The notes: generated by a model from the letters alone, not told the origin. A stretch of 64,000 nt of DNA from Corella eumyota (GCA_963082875.1 OY720097.1:6518501-6582500), one strand, 5' to 3'; shown: positions 41,117 through 54,116, counted from the first letter of the stretch. Translations and numbers: made by a program.

Positions 41117-43612
41117 ATGTTAAGTTTACGTTTATACCTTGGACTAGGTTATCGTTCTTCGCGTTTTATTAAAACAAGGTAAAGTAAAAAACAATAAACC
41201 TGTTTTTAAATTACTACTTTTTTACATTCAGTAAAATTTAAAGTAAACCCTAACACAATTGTTGTTTTGGATATTATAACTATACATGACTTTTACTGAT
41301 ATATGGTGCAATTAATTACTCTACTAAAATTTTGTTTATGGAATCTTTCCCTACTTAATAACCAAACCATTTAACCAACAAAATATCAACTAAATTTTTT
41401 TTTTGTACTTACATACATTTATTATTTTTCTAGAATTACACACCATCAACATGCCAGAAGCATTGGATATGTGTTAGAAAACAAAAAACACAAACAATTT
41501 ATTCAAAAAAACAAAGTTATTACTAATCTGTCATTACATCATACGAATTTTCAAACGAGGACATTGGCCTTGTCTGCAATCATTTTAAACCAAGAACAAG
41601 CATTTAATCCAAACTTGACAGAATTTGAACCCACCAATGCACTCCCAGTTACAGATAACTTAGAACCAATATCCACTGCTACAACACCAGCGCAAGAAAG
41701 TTTTGGAGATTATGGGTAATAATAAGCAAGACCAGCTGCAGGGTGTAGTGGTCAGAACACTTGGGTTCTGTACACGAGGCCTCGGGTTTGATCCTCACTG
41801 CTCTTATACCGTAGTGCCTTTTAGTAAGGTGCTCTAAATGGTATAAATTCCTGCTGAGTCATTACTTAATTAATCAGCAACTTAATTATTTATTAGCGAT
41901 CTATAACCTAAAATATCCCAAACTGCCAAAAGCAAGGCTGGGTCTTGAGATTGAGTCAGGGTAATTGATGTTGCTCTATGTTAAGGCCCTGAAGTCGACT
42001 TTTCCAACAATAAATAAATACAAAAAAAATATATTGTTTTTAAGTTTTAAGAATGGGAAATATTAAATATAAATGCAACAACTTTGTTTCATTTTTAAAC
42101 AACATAATTTCATTCTGTTGTATACACTGCAACCCAACTCAATTACCTTTTGTTTATACTTAAAAGATTAGGTGGACTTGACTTTTACCCACATCATTGG
42201 GTTCAGAACTTTCTAGAATTCATTCACACGGGTCTGGATGTGTCATGGATGCCGACCATTGCCATCGTGACAATTTGTATGAGATTAATTGGCGTGCCTG
42301 CTTATGCAAAAATGAGAAAGTTTATAATACGCTCAACTAACCATCAACCAGAACAGGTATAAAAAAATTTTTTAAATTAAAGCAAAATATATTTGGTTTG
42401 TGTAAAAACCAGATTACATATGATGACTCGTGTATGGTATGCAAGTTATTACAATTAGATTTACAATAGATCACCCTTGCCTTTGAATCCTTTTTTTCCA
42501 GCAAAACAAAGTGAGATTAATTTGATGGTATTTTCTTCTGTTGTATTTAGCTAAAACTACAAATTGCTGTTGCAACTGCACAAACCAAACAGGAAAAACT
42601 TAAGTTGCAAGCCGAGATGATGGATCTCTTGAGAGAAAAAGATATTAATCCGATAAAGGCACTTTCCTTTCAACTACCCACTATGATTACGTTTACATCA
42701 TTCTTTTATGCTCTCAATCAAATGGTTGAGGTGTGTGTTTGTAGTAAATGTTTTTATTAATTTTGTTCAACCTTTTATTTATAATTTTCGTTGGCATAAT
42801 ATAAAATTATTAAAAAAATCATAATGATGAAATAATTCTGTGGATACATTTTTTAGGTTGGGTTACCCAGTTTAACTACCTCAGGAATGTTATGGTTTCA
42901 AAATCTAGCAGCTGTTGACCCTTTTTATCTCTTGCCTGTTTTATCGTGTACTTCTCTTTTCCTTCTCATGAAGTTTGGTGGTGCTACATCAGAAGTAGGG
43001 CCTGCTGCATCTAATAAAACTGTAAGAATTCCTTTTTTTAATTTTTTTTGCTTTGTATAAAAAAATTATTTTTAATTTTAAATTTTTTTTTTACAGGTTA
43101 TGAAGTTTTTGCAATTTAGTCCATTTATAATCTTACCTTTTATCTTAACAAAACCAGCTGTATTTTTTGTCTTTTGGTTGACCAGTAACTCGTTTTCGTT
43201 TATTCAAATGAAAGTTTTTGCATTACCATCAGTACAAAAGTAAGTAAAATTTGCTGGAACAAATTTTTTGGTTTGCTATACAGTTACCTAATTTATGTTG
43301 TTCAGTAAAAATGTTGTGCTTTTATATATTAACATTTTTTTATTACGATATTAAATTGGAATTGAGAATAAAAATTTAAAAGAGTTAATCAGATTTTTTT
43401 TAATTTATAAAAAAATTCTTTTTAGATATTTTAAATTTCCGAAAGCGGTTGTACATTCTGCTGCAGTTCAGGAAGAAATGAAGCGAATGTCGAATCCGAT
43501 CGAAAATATAAAGCGCTTACAAAAAGAACAAAAAGCAGCCATGGATGCTAGAAAAAAAGTTTTGCAACACATGCAAAAAATCGACTTCAGTAAAGACAAA
43601 ACAAAAAAATAA
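41117..43612 (+). CDS. OXA1L: Mitochondrial inner-membrane insertase OXA1L (seven exons)
   Basis: Member of the YidC/Oxa1/Alb3 family that inserts mitochondrially made (and some imported) proteins into the inner membrane. Exons are 41117-41178, 41434-41715, 42167-42356, 42551-42730, 42857-43021, 43097-43239 and 43426-43612; all phases agree and give 402 residues, against ~435 in human. The first exon encodes MLSLRLYLGLGYRSSRFIKT, a basic amphipathic presequence without acidic residues, which is why this ATG was chosen. The core starts at AQESFGDYGLGGLDFYP; hydrophobic segments follow in WVQNFLEFIH, the SWMPTIAIVTICMRLIG stretch, LPTMITFTSFFYAL, FYLLPVLSCTSLFLLM and the segment around PFILTKPAVFFVFWLTSN. 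The C-terminal tail is rich in Lys and Glu and predicted helical, as expected for the ribosome-binding tail. Intron 2 contains a SINE. Poly(A) signals AATAAA lie at 43,673-43,678 and 43,683-43,688. The gene converges on the SYT gene, 480 bases apart. Confidence 0.97.
41733..42030 (+). mobile_element. tRNA-derived SINE, family A, in OXA1L intron 2
   Basis: A-box-like TGTAGTGGTCAGAAC is followed about 30 bases on by GGGTTTGATCC (B box), the RNA polymerase III promoter of a tRNA head. The body contains ATATCCCAAACTGC and CTGAAGTCGAC and ends in an AATAAATAAATACAAAAAAAA tail. A second copy of the same family sits at about 44,410-44,612. Confidence 0.82.
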
Positions 43613-43672
43613 TATTTTCTAGGTTTTAATTAAATTTTTGTTTTGTGTAAAAAATACAGTTATTCTTAACTT

Positions 43673-43688
43673 AATAAACTAAAATAAA
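43673..43688 (+). terminator. OXA1L: OXA1L poly(A) signals
   Basis: Two AATAAA hexamers, at 43,673-43,678 and 43,683-43,688, 60-75 bases past the OXA1L stop. Confidence 0.65.
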
Positions 43689-44092
43689 ATTTCGTTGTTG
43701 GTATTTAAAAACATTAAACAGATTTAGGATGCATCTGGTACTGAATAAACTTAAGCAAACGATATTGTAGCTAATAATTTGTTTTAAAACTTGTTATTTT
43801 TTCCTGATTTAACTCTATTAGTTTTAAGCCAGCTTTACAAAACATACATGAGACTGCTGTTTAAATTAACAACAAACTTAGATTGCTATACAAATGCCTA
43901 ATACGAAAAAAATGAGGCTGTCAGAAAATACCTGTCTAGGCTTAGTTATTAAAATTTTAAATTTGATAGTTAGTTACATTTTGCAGGTATTACACTGTCA
44001 AAATAAAACAAAATTGTTTTATATATCAGTTAGGTGTTGGTGCTATGTTTAAAGAAATACAGACGACTAGTTTTAACCTTAACTTTGACTTG

Positions 44093-47000
44093 CTAAGTTT
44101 CAATTAAAGTATGCCATCGACAGACTGCATTCCCCTTGGCTCCGATCATTTCTTGCCAATGTTGTTCGTCCGAATCACTGCTGCTGTTTTTGCCCAACGA
44201 AACCCAGCCTAAGATGTATTTTTTCTTAATTGTTCTTGAGCAGTAAACGCTTACCATTAGTGATACTTCGGCCAGTTGAAAAAGGGCCACCTGAATTAAG
44301 GAAACAGAAAACTTAGTTACTAAACGTGTAAAAATTTTATTTACGCAGCCCAGATTAACCAAAAGTTACGAAGATTTTTTGAAAATGTTTACAAAAAAAG
44401 GCTATGTGTGTGTTTTCACAGAACCTGACTTAGGGTTTGATCCCCAATACTCTCATGCTGTAGCGCTCTTGAGTACTTAATCAGCAGCGTAATTTTGGGG
44501 CAATTATAAACGATAATATCCCAAACTGCAACTCGAGACTGGGCCGGGGTAACAGTTGTTACTGTATTTTTGGGTCGTGAAGTCGACCCACATCGAGAAT
44601 AAAAAAACGAGCAAATTTACGGCCAAAGCGTGAGGTCATATTTGTTGTCCCGACCTAGTCTCAAGTTTCATTAAAATTTTACTCTAAGCAAAAAGCATTT
44701 ACTTGAAAGTAAAACGTTTCCATGTATCTTGGATTAGGTTGTGCTCGTTGTATCGCAGTTTTGCTTTGTGCCATTTCCTCACATCCAGAATTTAGTAGAA
44801 CTATTTTTACAAACGTATCTAACAAAACAAAAATTATATAAAACACTTTTTTAAATGAATTAAATATTTTTTTACTAAACTTTTGATTGTATATGATATT
44901 TAAAGATACATCTATTTTTGACAACATTTTAAAAATACTCATCTTATGATTTTGGTATTTGTCTATTTTACCATAAAACTATTTAACTAAATAAACATAT
45001 TTTTAAAATCCAACAACAATATTTTTCTCGAAATTCTTGTCGATATATTTTCGAAAAAAAAAGAGATTATCCACTTAAAAAATATCACATTGCTGGCGTT
45101 TTAGGGCATATGGTTGGGCATATGGTTTTGGATAAAAAAACCTACTGGGTAAAATAATTTTCGATATTATCTTAGTAAGCCATGCTTTTTGAGCATATCT
45201 AATACCTGGTGGCTTTGACATAGCGAGGTTTCGAAAGTGCGAACCCTTTACTACTTCGACGCACAGTCGACCAGTGATTTCGTTGTAAGATAAGGATAAC
45301 AACAACTCGGGCAAACTCCCGCCGTGAGCTAACGTAGAAACACTCGAAACCTCGGTATCGTTGAGAGAGGCAACCGATAAACTGGGATCTCCTCTCTGTA
45401 TAAAGATTTCATGAATAATTTATCGCGTTTTTATTAGGGAAATATTAACTTTTGGCTCGCATAAATAATCTATAGATTATAGGTTGCGGGATAATAAATT
45501 AACTTAAAAGTATTTGAAAAATGTTATTGAGAATAGTCAATACAATCTGATAACAACAAAAGGTTCACATCGCCAATGACAAATATTAATCAATTTATGC
45601 TCTACGTTTAAATGTTATAAACTTACATTAACGTCCATTCTCGGCTCCAATTGTAGGGTCACTGTTAACTGTGGATCCCTTAGTAGATTTAACTCATCAA
45701 ATCTCATTGTTGCTTCGCCTATCAGTCTATCCTTAACCTTTTAATATGTTGTAACATTTAAACTATAAAATATTACATGAAATTGACAAATAACTTTGCT
45801 CACACGACCTTTGGTTACATTACAAAAAATCAATACCCATTATTATATTTATATACCGAACTGCATTTTCTGTAAATGTCTTTTGAATATTTTATGTAAG
45901 TGAAACAGGTAATTGTTAACAGTGATATTTAAATTACGTTATATACTTATACAGTATTTTATATATTGCTATTTACTCACTTTTCCGATCCCGTATAGTC
46001 GAACTCTTAGTCCAAGTCCCCTTAAATCTTGAGGTGAAATTCGGGATATTTTAAAAGTTTCGGAAAAGCGAGGAGAATGGATGTGTTGCACTTTGGTTTT
46101 GTATCTCTTTCTTTTCATTGGTAAAACAACAGCTCGCACCTTTAAATAAATGTTTGCTCAATTGGAATCAACTATAACAATCTGTTTTTTTTACAATATA
46201 AACACAAAACTCAAATAACTATTTAAGATGTCCAAAAACACTTTAAAATAAATGTAATCTTTTCAAAAAAAAATTTACCAATAATTTACTATTAAGAAGT
46301 TTGTACTTTTATTATTACCTGTATTATACTCGCTCCACCTCTGTCCTTAGACGGTAAATCATTTGCCTCGACAATCGTAATCTGTAACTTTCGCTCGCTC
46401 AAAAAGTACTGTACGGCGATGTCCAGCGTTCCACAAGCTGATATAGGGGGAATGTCCAGCGGACTGCCACGGTCGTCTGCGTTGTCATCGCCGTCACGTG
46501 GTTTTACGGCAATCGCGGCTGCAACTTCGTCGTCGGACTACAAACAATTTTTACTGGGCTCTTAAACTATTTTTTGCCATGCCATATTAACTAGACGTAA
46601 TCTACTTTCTTTAAAATTTACCAATTAAAATAAAACAATAAAACTGTTACAAATAAATTAGTTTTGACAAAAATTTAACATTACTACCCAAACTTTAAAT
46701 AATTTTTGAAAAAAATAACTATAGGTCTGTAACATAAATCTTACATCCAAAACGTTTGAAGATTCTCCTCTACTGCAAATACTGTCTTCTTCCATAACAT
46801 TCCAATCTCCTGAACTCTGAGGATCTCTACTGTGGCTGGAGGGCGAAGAAAGCCCTGACAATGGCTCCATCTACAATCGGATTAAGTTTATTCAATTTTT
46901 CAACAAAAAAAAGAAAAAGGGCTGACTAATGGAATACAAAGAAATAAAGGTTTAACTTGGTGCGCCGAGCAGCATACAGAAGTCAAGAGACTTTTTGTAC

Positions 47001-50000
47001 CTTTAATAAAATAATACACATGGACATATCTTACCATTAAAATATCACTTGATGACTTGTCAGATTTTCCGCCATCTGTGCTGCCTGTAAAAAAGACAAA
47101 ATAACGTCTATATAATAAAAAAAGTAAAGATTTGTTTATTCGTTTTTTTACCGAAGTTTGAACGACTTCTGGTTGTATTTTCACTGTCAACCGCTATCTC
47201 TTGTTCTATGACTGAAATTCTAGAACTGGCAGAACCAGGCGATACTGCAAGTTGAAAATGTTGTTTAAAGGAACATATTTGTAGATAAATCAACAGAAAA
47301 ACAAACACTATACTACAAAACGTTGTAATTTTAAAAGTAAGGGGCAGGCCTTATATCGTTATGTTAATACCAAATTTTGGCAGGCTATTAAAATAGTATC
47401 TAAAAGTTTTTGTTACATTTAAAAACTACATGACCAAATTTGTTAGTTTATTTTTTATAATTTGTTAAAAGACATGTAATTACCTCTGGCATGACTTAGG
47501 CTTCTTTTAGACGCAAGACTTGATGAGGATTGGTGGGATCTTCTAATTGATTTCTTTAAGTTTTGTAACATCTCTTCATCGCTGTCAGACGAAGTAGTGT
47601 TGTCCGATTCATCGTACGATTTTGCTGTAAATAAAAACGTAATTTAAGTAAAAAATGATTATGGGAAACAGGTTACCTAGAACTGTTTTTATGAAGTTTA
47701 AGATTGCACATTGGTGTCGATTTCAAAGAAAATCTTCGAGAAAACAAACACAAATATTGATCAAGCAATTCACCCAAGTCTATTTGCGATTTATGTACTT
47801 TTACCTTAACTGTTCTAAGCAAACACAAGGTTTAAAAGATTAAGGCTTCAAGTACACATACAAAAACTTGTGACTTTAATCCGATTAGATAAACAAGTAT
47901 TATTTACGCAACAGTTGTCTACACTTTACCACCAAAATTGTGTACCTTTTTTCTGCACAGCGTCAGTATTTTTTGCCGCTGGTTTACCGATACTAGTAAG
48001 CAGCAAACCTATAGCATTTACAGTACTGCGAAACTTTTGCCCTGGGTTATCCAAGTTTGCATTATTTTCAATATTGCCTATGGTTGATACATTGTTCTTT
48101 GAGGTAGTTAAACTTTTAGTTGGTTTGTTGTCAAACTCGGTGTAGTTAGGGTCAAAATCAGCTAAAGAATCAAGCTCGCCGTTAGGCTTTGTGACGTCAG
48201 CATTGTTTTCTTTTATTTCTACACGGTATTCACTTGGATCGCACAAACTATCTTTAATGGACGAAACCGAGTTTTTGCGGTTGTCATTCAAGTTTTGTCG
48301 TTTGATTTCAGCGACTAAATCGTTTCCTGTTAGGCTGCTTTCGACAGCACCCATTTTAAATAATATTCCGTTAAAACAACATAACAATTTGGTCATTTCT
48401 AGTCTAGTAGAAACATCTTTTCCTACATGAGATAGCAAAGTATTAAGTTAAGGTAAATATGCTTTAACGACACCTTACAAAATCCTACCAATCCCATTGT
48501 TTACTTTATTTTCTCACAAAAAGACAATTAATTCTTTAAAACAAACCTTCAATAAACTTGAACTTTTTACTTCCCATTTTAAACCTTACAAAGATAATAT
48601 CGTTTACTGCCTTAGTTTATAACTTTTACTGCCAAACCCTAAGACATATACGTACTAGTTTCTGTTAAGCACTAAACAAGCGGAACCACACGTTCATATC
48701 ATATTAAGCGTAACCACAAAAGAATTGCCTCAATATTATTTTAACCATTCAATTTATATTTCTAATTGGAATCTTTTCTACACTTTCTTTGTGAACTGCC
48801 TTGCTGCCAGCCAAAATGAGTTTTAACTAGGTGCGCAGCAACGAGGTGCTGTTTTTGCTTAAGTTAGCGCCTGAAGGCCACTTCTAACTAAATCAATCGT
48901 AAATTCTGATAACAAACGAGCCTATACTATGTGTCTGTTTGACCAATTTTTTACATTCTCGGGTTACGATCTTTTAATGGTGCATACTAATAGCCAGGGT
49001 AAAAATACAGCTAAATTATTTATATACTTCGACGAAAAAAAACAATAATTCTTAATTTTTTTCTTGGAACTTTTGGGTAAAGTTGTAATCTAAGCCACAT
49101 AGCTGATCTAATAAAAACGGAATTAACGTTACATCTTTGTTACTCACTTAAGCGCAATGTTATGTAATTAAATTAACTAGAATTTCGTGCTTGGTCTAAG
49201 CTACCTAAAACCGTAGTCTCCGCCTACGCAAAACAAAAACGAAAGTTTAAAATGTTTGCCTAAGGAGTGTCTTGGAATTCAAATAAATCCAAATACTAAC
49301 ACAACTGTGTGTTGACAATGTAAATAGCATTGAAAAGGAATTTTTGCGCAATTTTAGCCCAAATTTATGACGTAAAACGTGGAAATGATATTTCTCTTTA
49401 AACCTTTTATATATAGCCTAAATTTGTTGAACTTTAGGATTAATGTTGGAATGAATATCTTTCTATTTAAATAAGGTTATCAAATTTGAAACGTCATTTT
49501 ATAACATGGGTATATCAAGCACTATGCGGTTACAAAACCAGGCTTAAATTCTATTTTAATCCACTAGGTTCAGTTTTATTCTACCAGTACGTGTAACCCA
49601 TTTAACCATGCTTAAAAACGCTAAACAACGAACAAAGCACAAATAATTTACCCAATGCTTCAGCAGATGATTGGTATTTGTTAACGTCGAAGCGATCGCA
49701 GCCGCGACATGACTTGAAGCAAAGTGATTTGGTGAAGTAAAGATAGAAAACAATAATGATCAAGGTCGAGCCAATAACCGCCCCAAGAAATATATAGGCC
49801 GGCTCAATATCTAAATAAAATAAATCTTATTGTTTTAAAGGTTCAAAAATTATAAAAAAAAACAACAACAACAAAAAAATTGTAATTCATAAAATGCTAA
49901 TTTTGTGTATTTGCCTTTTTTTGCTATACAAGTGGTTATACAAAATGCGTATATTGGCAAACATTTAAATAAGGTAAACAGCATACGGGATATTGACATG

Positions 50001-50352
50001 ATCTTGTGTTTTTTGATTTTGATATTTCCTGTTTAAAACGGCACAAGGCCTAAACCACAATTTATCTTGTCAAATGTGGTGGCATTTGGACTGAATAGAA
50101 AAAGTATATCTTTGCTATTAATTATTCATATTGTTAGTACAACAATGTTACTCATAGGAATTGCTATAACAACTGCCAAGGGTGCAATGTGAATTTAATT
50201 ATGTAAGTTATTATACAGACACGTGGTTAAAATCCTATATCGACCGTAGCCAATAAGTTTTTGCCAGAAATTTGTAAGCAATTTTTTTAATTTATTTACT
50301 TTGTTTTTAATTATAACGACTACTTACTTTCGTCTGGCTTTGCAGTTATCAT
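44093..50352 (-). CDS. SYT14/16-like: Synaptotagmin 14/16-like protein (13 coding exons)
   Basis: Exons on the minus strand: 50352-50328, 49810-49652, 48398-47946, 47624-47484, 47244-47152, 47084-47035, 46870-46745, 46537-46319, 46139-45981, 45738-45628, 45395-45206, 44818-44703, 44290-44093. Phases agree throughout and sum to 679 residues (human SYT14 ~555, SYT16 ~645). Residues 13-34 are a membrane segment (AYIFLGAVIG...) followed by a Cys-rich juxtamembrane stretch, as in SYT14. A long Ser/Asp-rich linker leads to C2A (about 384-505; CGTLDIAVQY, VEANDLPSKDRGG) and C2B (about 541-679; PELLLSLSYN, KGSHFRNLA, DTFVK, QPNPRYMETFYFQ, LGWVSLGKNSS, CRWHTLIET). Most acidic residues that bind calcium in other synaptotagmins are absent, matching the calcium-independent SYT14/16 class, thought to act in membrane trafficking. 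The 25-base first exon and the acceptor of the third exon (CTAG at 48,399) are less certain than the rest. The last intron contains a SINE. Confidence 0.94.
44410..44612 (+). mobile_element. tRNA-derived SINE, family A, 5'-truncated
   Basis: Carries a B box (TTAGGGTTTGATCC) but no clear A box, then shares CTTAATCAGCAGC, ATATCCCAAACTGCA and GTGAAGTCGAC with the element in OXA1L intron 2, and ends in an A-rich tail. It lies in the last intron of the SYT gene, antisense to it. Confidence 0.72.
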
Positions 50353-51559
50353 TCTTAATACAAATAAGAGACTTTAAACAATAAAGAAACTAGCACCATC
50401 TAAAATATAACAAAGCATTTATCTGTAGCATAATGTCTGATTAATGACCGTTTTGTTTTAGGATTTTTGTAGTTTTTTTTTTTTATAACATACATATGGA
50501 CAACACAAGCTGCTAGCTATTTCTGTTATACTTGTTAATAGAAAGCATACGATATAATTAAGAGTTACAAAAGCTCAAATCTTAATTAATAAGCTGCCTA
50601 AAAAATATATGTATATATAACAAATAATCAGTATGTATTTGTAGGTATACATATACAGTTAGCTAACCTAAAACATAAATCCCTTAATAAAATACGCTGT
50701 TTAAAATATTTTCTTAAAACCAATGCATATTCGGAAAAATAAATTACCTGATCTGTTTATTAAAATATATATATCTTACATTAAAAAGCTGCTAAAAATG
50801 CATAAGCTATAGGAAAATAACACGCACATAATAGCCACTGAAAGCGTGGTACCAACTAATCACATAACGGAAGCTGTTGCCATTAGACACATCGTAAAAA
50901 GGACAGAACCATGCGTGCTCGTTTAATTTACATCATTTCAGTGTCAAAGCTTAATGCATTTTTGAAAACAGGATTTGTAATTTGTAACGAAAAGGTCGTT
51001 AGATAAATGTCAGGAATTAGTGACACGGTGTTATTTTGAAAGCAAAAATGTTTTTATTTACATAACCCGGCATCTGTTTCCGTTTTAAGGTTTAAAATAA
51101 CGGGATTTGTTTAAAACTTTAATTTGTTTTGCATTTAGCAGTTTTTTTTAATATTTAAATACAAAATTAATTACATTGATTTACTTTTAGGCCTACTGGT
51201 CCATAGAAATACTACAATAAAAATGTGCGACAAAACCTTTATATTTTAACAAATAAAACAAAAATATAAAAAAAACTAATACCCAATGCACTTTGAAGTC
51301 TTTCATTTAAAACACCAGTTCTTTTATTAATTTAATATATATATGTATATATATAATTTAGAAGTTAATAAATTAATTTCAATTTTTAGCGGCCAATGGT
51401 ATCTAAAACTACATGCATATCCAAACTTAAAAAATTTACTAGAAGGAAAAGTGTGTATTATAATTGTTTTAAAAATATTGCATTCAAAAATCGCTACGGA
51501 ATAGGTTATACGCTAGAGTGCGCCAAAGCATATAAACTAAATCCATTTTTTTTGTTTCG
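50353..51559. other. Upstream flank of the SYT gene
   Basis: AT-rich sequence just upstream of the proposed SYT start on the minus strand. Short TATATA runs (about 50,610, 50,768 and 51,340) look like dinucleotide repeats and not promoters. No exon or RNA gene recognised. Confidence 0.45.
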
Positions 51560-51765
51560 CCCGGTAGTGTGGTGAACTGGTCATGGCGTCGGACTACGAT
51601 CTGCAAAGTTTTGGGTTCGAGCCGCACCAATGCCACAACTAGTCGCCCTTGAGCTCAGCGTTCACGGATACCTCAAACACGTCCCAACCGCACATTTAAC
51701 CTATAAAAATATCAAAAACACATCGCCATAAGGGAATATGAAAAAAATGATTCATTTTATTAAAA
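51560..51765 (+). mobile_element. tRNA-derived SINE, family B
   Basis: TGGTGAACTGGTCATGGC (A box) and GGGTTCGAGCCGC (near-perfect B box) stand about 30 bases apart, followed by a non-tRNA body and an A-rich end. The body differs from the other two SINEs in the window, so this is a separate family or a tRNA pseudogene with unique flank. Confidence 0.7.
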
Positions 51766-52429
51766 CAATGGGTTATAAAACTTATTGGATGCATTAAAAG
51801 TATTTTGTTTTGAGATATATTTGTTTAACTGTCAATAAAATATCATAAAGCGGAAATTAATTTTAAGTCGACAACCCTCAAAACCAAAAACTCATAAATA
51901 TTTACCCTTCACACTAACGTTATCATCACTTTAAAATTATATTTCATTTAAAAATAGATGATTTTTGGTCGTGCTCGGCAGGTAAGACACGATGTGTCAA
52001 GTTGAAATAAATATGTAAATTGTTCTATGAGCATAACCATCAAAACTTATGCGTTTGTTGTAAGGAGAAAGTTCACAGAAACTTGAAATTAAAGAAAGAC
52101 CAAACGTTTTATAAATTGTTGGGCTAGTTTAATGTTTTGGTATTTGTTAAATAATTTTGGTTTTACAGATAAATGGGAATAATGCGTTGTGAGAAATTCT
52201 AAAAAAATGTAATTCGAGGATGTTTATAAGATTTTGGTTTTGTAATCCAGACTCAACGTTTTCAAAATACATAAACAAATTAAAATCCTGAACTTAACAT
52301 TTTCTACTAAAAATGGAACATGAGAATATAAACAAACATGGTGGTGTAGACTAAAACATAAATTACAATTTTGATTACAGCACAAACATATTTAGCATTT
52401 AAAGTTCCCTTTAAAAAGCGTAATTTTCT

Positions 52430-53480
52430 ATTTAGGCTACATTACGAATCAGCGTTGACGACGACGCCTTTCCTACCTTCAAATACCTATTTAAATTTAC
52501 TCCAACGTATTTCAGGTGCGTGATAAACTTTCGAAATAAGCGAGCAATTTTTCGTGTCCTTCCGAATTGTAACAAATTCTCACGGCCATGTAGGAGGCCA
52601 ACTCTGTTTGTTATAAAGTAGCCGAACCACAACTGTCGTACAATCATCTTGTCGTAAGAACAAAGCCCCGGTATTTCGTGAAAATTGGATACAAAAAGTG
52701 AAAGATCAAATTCAAAAGCACTTAGCATTAGAGGAACGCTGAGTCGTGTGAATGACAGGCTATTTCCACTATTTTGACAAATAACAAATCAGCCCAAAAA
52801 TCAATGTTTTTTTAAGTGATATATCGGGTAAATTTATAAAAAAATAATGTTCTTTGAAAGTTTATCGTTTTTCTTATCGCACATTTACACAGTCACTATA
52901 AATTACAACATGTCCGATTCGTATACGCTCCGTGAACCCGATCCTTCTACATATGTCCATTACAATAGCTCGCACTGTATCCAGGCTATATAACGTTTCT
53001 GTTTGTGTATAAACAGGGCAGTAATGATATTTTAACCCTCTCCCAATTAAACCCACATCGATTAAGCACAAAACGCTTCCGCTTCGACCGGTACTGACTT
53101 GCAAGTCATTTTTTTATCGTGTTGTCTATCAGGGAGAGTCTATTTAATTAAATCGAGCCCTTTAAAGTGTTTAACAGCTAATTAGATTATCGAATAGATG
53201 AGACATTGTGCGGCGAACAGTTGCCCTTGTTCGACAAAGAGTCGGGGAACTAACACTTTTTAAGCAGCCTAATCGACGGGACAAGATTACCTCCACCTGA
53301 TAATATCTCCTCGAATATATTAAATAACACTTTGTCAGTCTACGCCTATAGCGTACAGCGTAAGTTATTAAAATGTTAAAAGATGACAGGCGTGTGTGCA
53401 GAATACATAAAAATGCAACCGCTAACGTGTTGATACATCAGGTTGACGGACAGATTATTTTTTAAGCGGAAAAAGAACGA
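52430..53480. other. GC-richer island between SYT and LRR genes
   Basis: About 1 kb with clearly more G+C and CpG than its neighbours. Two minus-strand open frames (52,432-52,728 and 52,874-53,104) run through it but resemble no protein I know and have no convincing splice context. It may be a 5' UTR exon or promoter of the minus-strand SYT gene, or an enhancer. It contains CGAACA-8 bases-TGTTCG, an inverted repeat near 53,216-53,240. Confidence 0.4.
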
Positions 53481-54080
53481 AATTAGATGAAGGACCACAC
53501 GCAGGCCGTGTAACCAAAGTGCAAAGAGTTCTTTTTTTTACAATTTTGAGTAATTCAAAAATTAAAAAAAAAACATATTCATAATTGGCATGTTTTTACA
53601 AACCTTTTATCTTTAAATGACAGACATAATTAAGCAAAAATAAAGCATAAGAAATAGTTAATAATTTAGCTTATTTATTTAGCATACAATTCGGATTAGC
53701 ACAAATGCCAGTCAATCCTTAAATTTATAGTAGTGCGGATTTAAAATAATCACTTGTTTATATTTAGATTTAAAGTTTTGAAAAGATTTTGTTTATTTAT
53801 TTAAGGTAAGTTGTAGGTTACGCAGATCAGGGCAACAATAAAGTTTTGCTTTACCGTAAGAATTACTGGTAAGCTTTTTATCTTGATGTCAAAATATAAA
53901 CTACAGTGTCAAATTGTTATTAAATTTAAAGGGAATCCACTCGGTATGGACAAAAAAAAATGTAAAAATTTGAAATCGTGCATTAGTTTGCTTATGGGCA
54001 AATATTTTCCCAGCAATATGCATGATAGTAACAACAACTATGCGACACATTATCTGTTTGCGGGTTGACCCAGTAGATCA
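53481..54080. other. AT-rich intergenic stretch
   Basis: No gene, RNA or repeat recognised. The 61-codon open frame at 53,883-54,068 has no family resemblance or splice context and is probably chance. Confidence 0.4.
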
Positions 54081-54086
54081 TCCCCG

Positions 54087-54116
54087 TGACGTCAAAACAT
54101 ATAGATTATGACGTCA
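54087..54116. promoter_or_regulatory. Pair of full CRE/ATF sites
   Basis: Palindrome TGACGTCA at 54,087-54,094 and again at 54,109-54,116. The 22 bp centre-to-centre spacing is close to two helical turns, so both would face the same side of the DNA. The octamer is the consensus for CREB/ATF bZIP dimers. Confidence 0.6.

Noticed and set aside
47870-48430. Plus-strand frames at 47,870-48,145 and 48,191-48,430
   Set aside because: They are antisense to the third SYT exon, whose minus-strand frame and splice phases are well supported.
51560-51635. Functional tRNA gene
   Set aside because: A and B boxes are good, but I could not form a full acceptor stem and anticodon arm by eye, so a SINE head or pseudogene is more likely.
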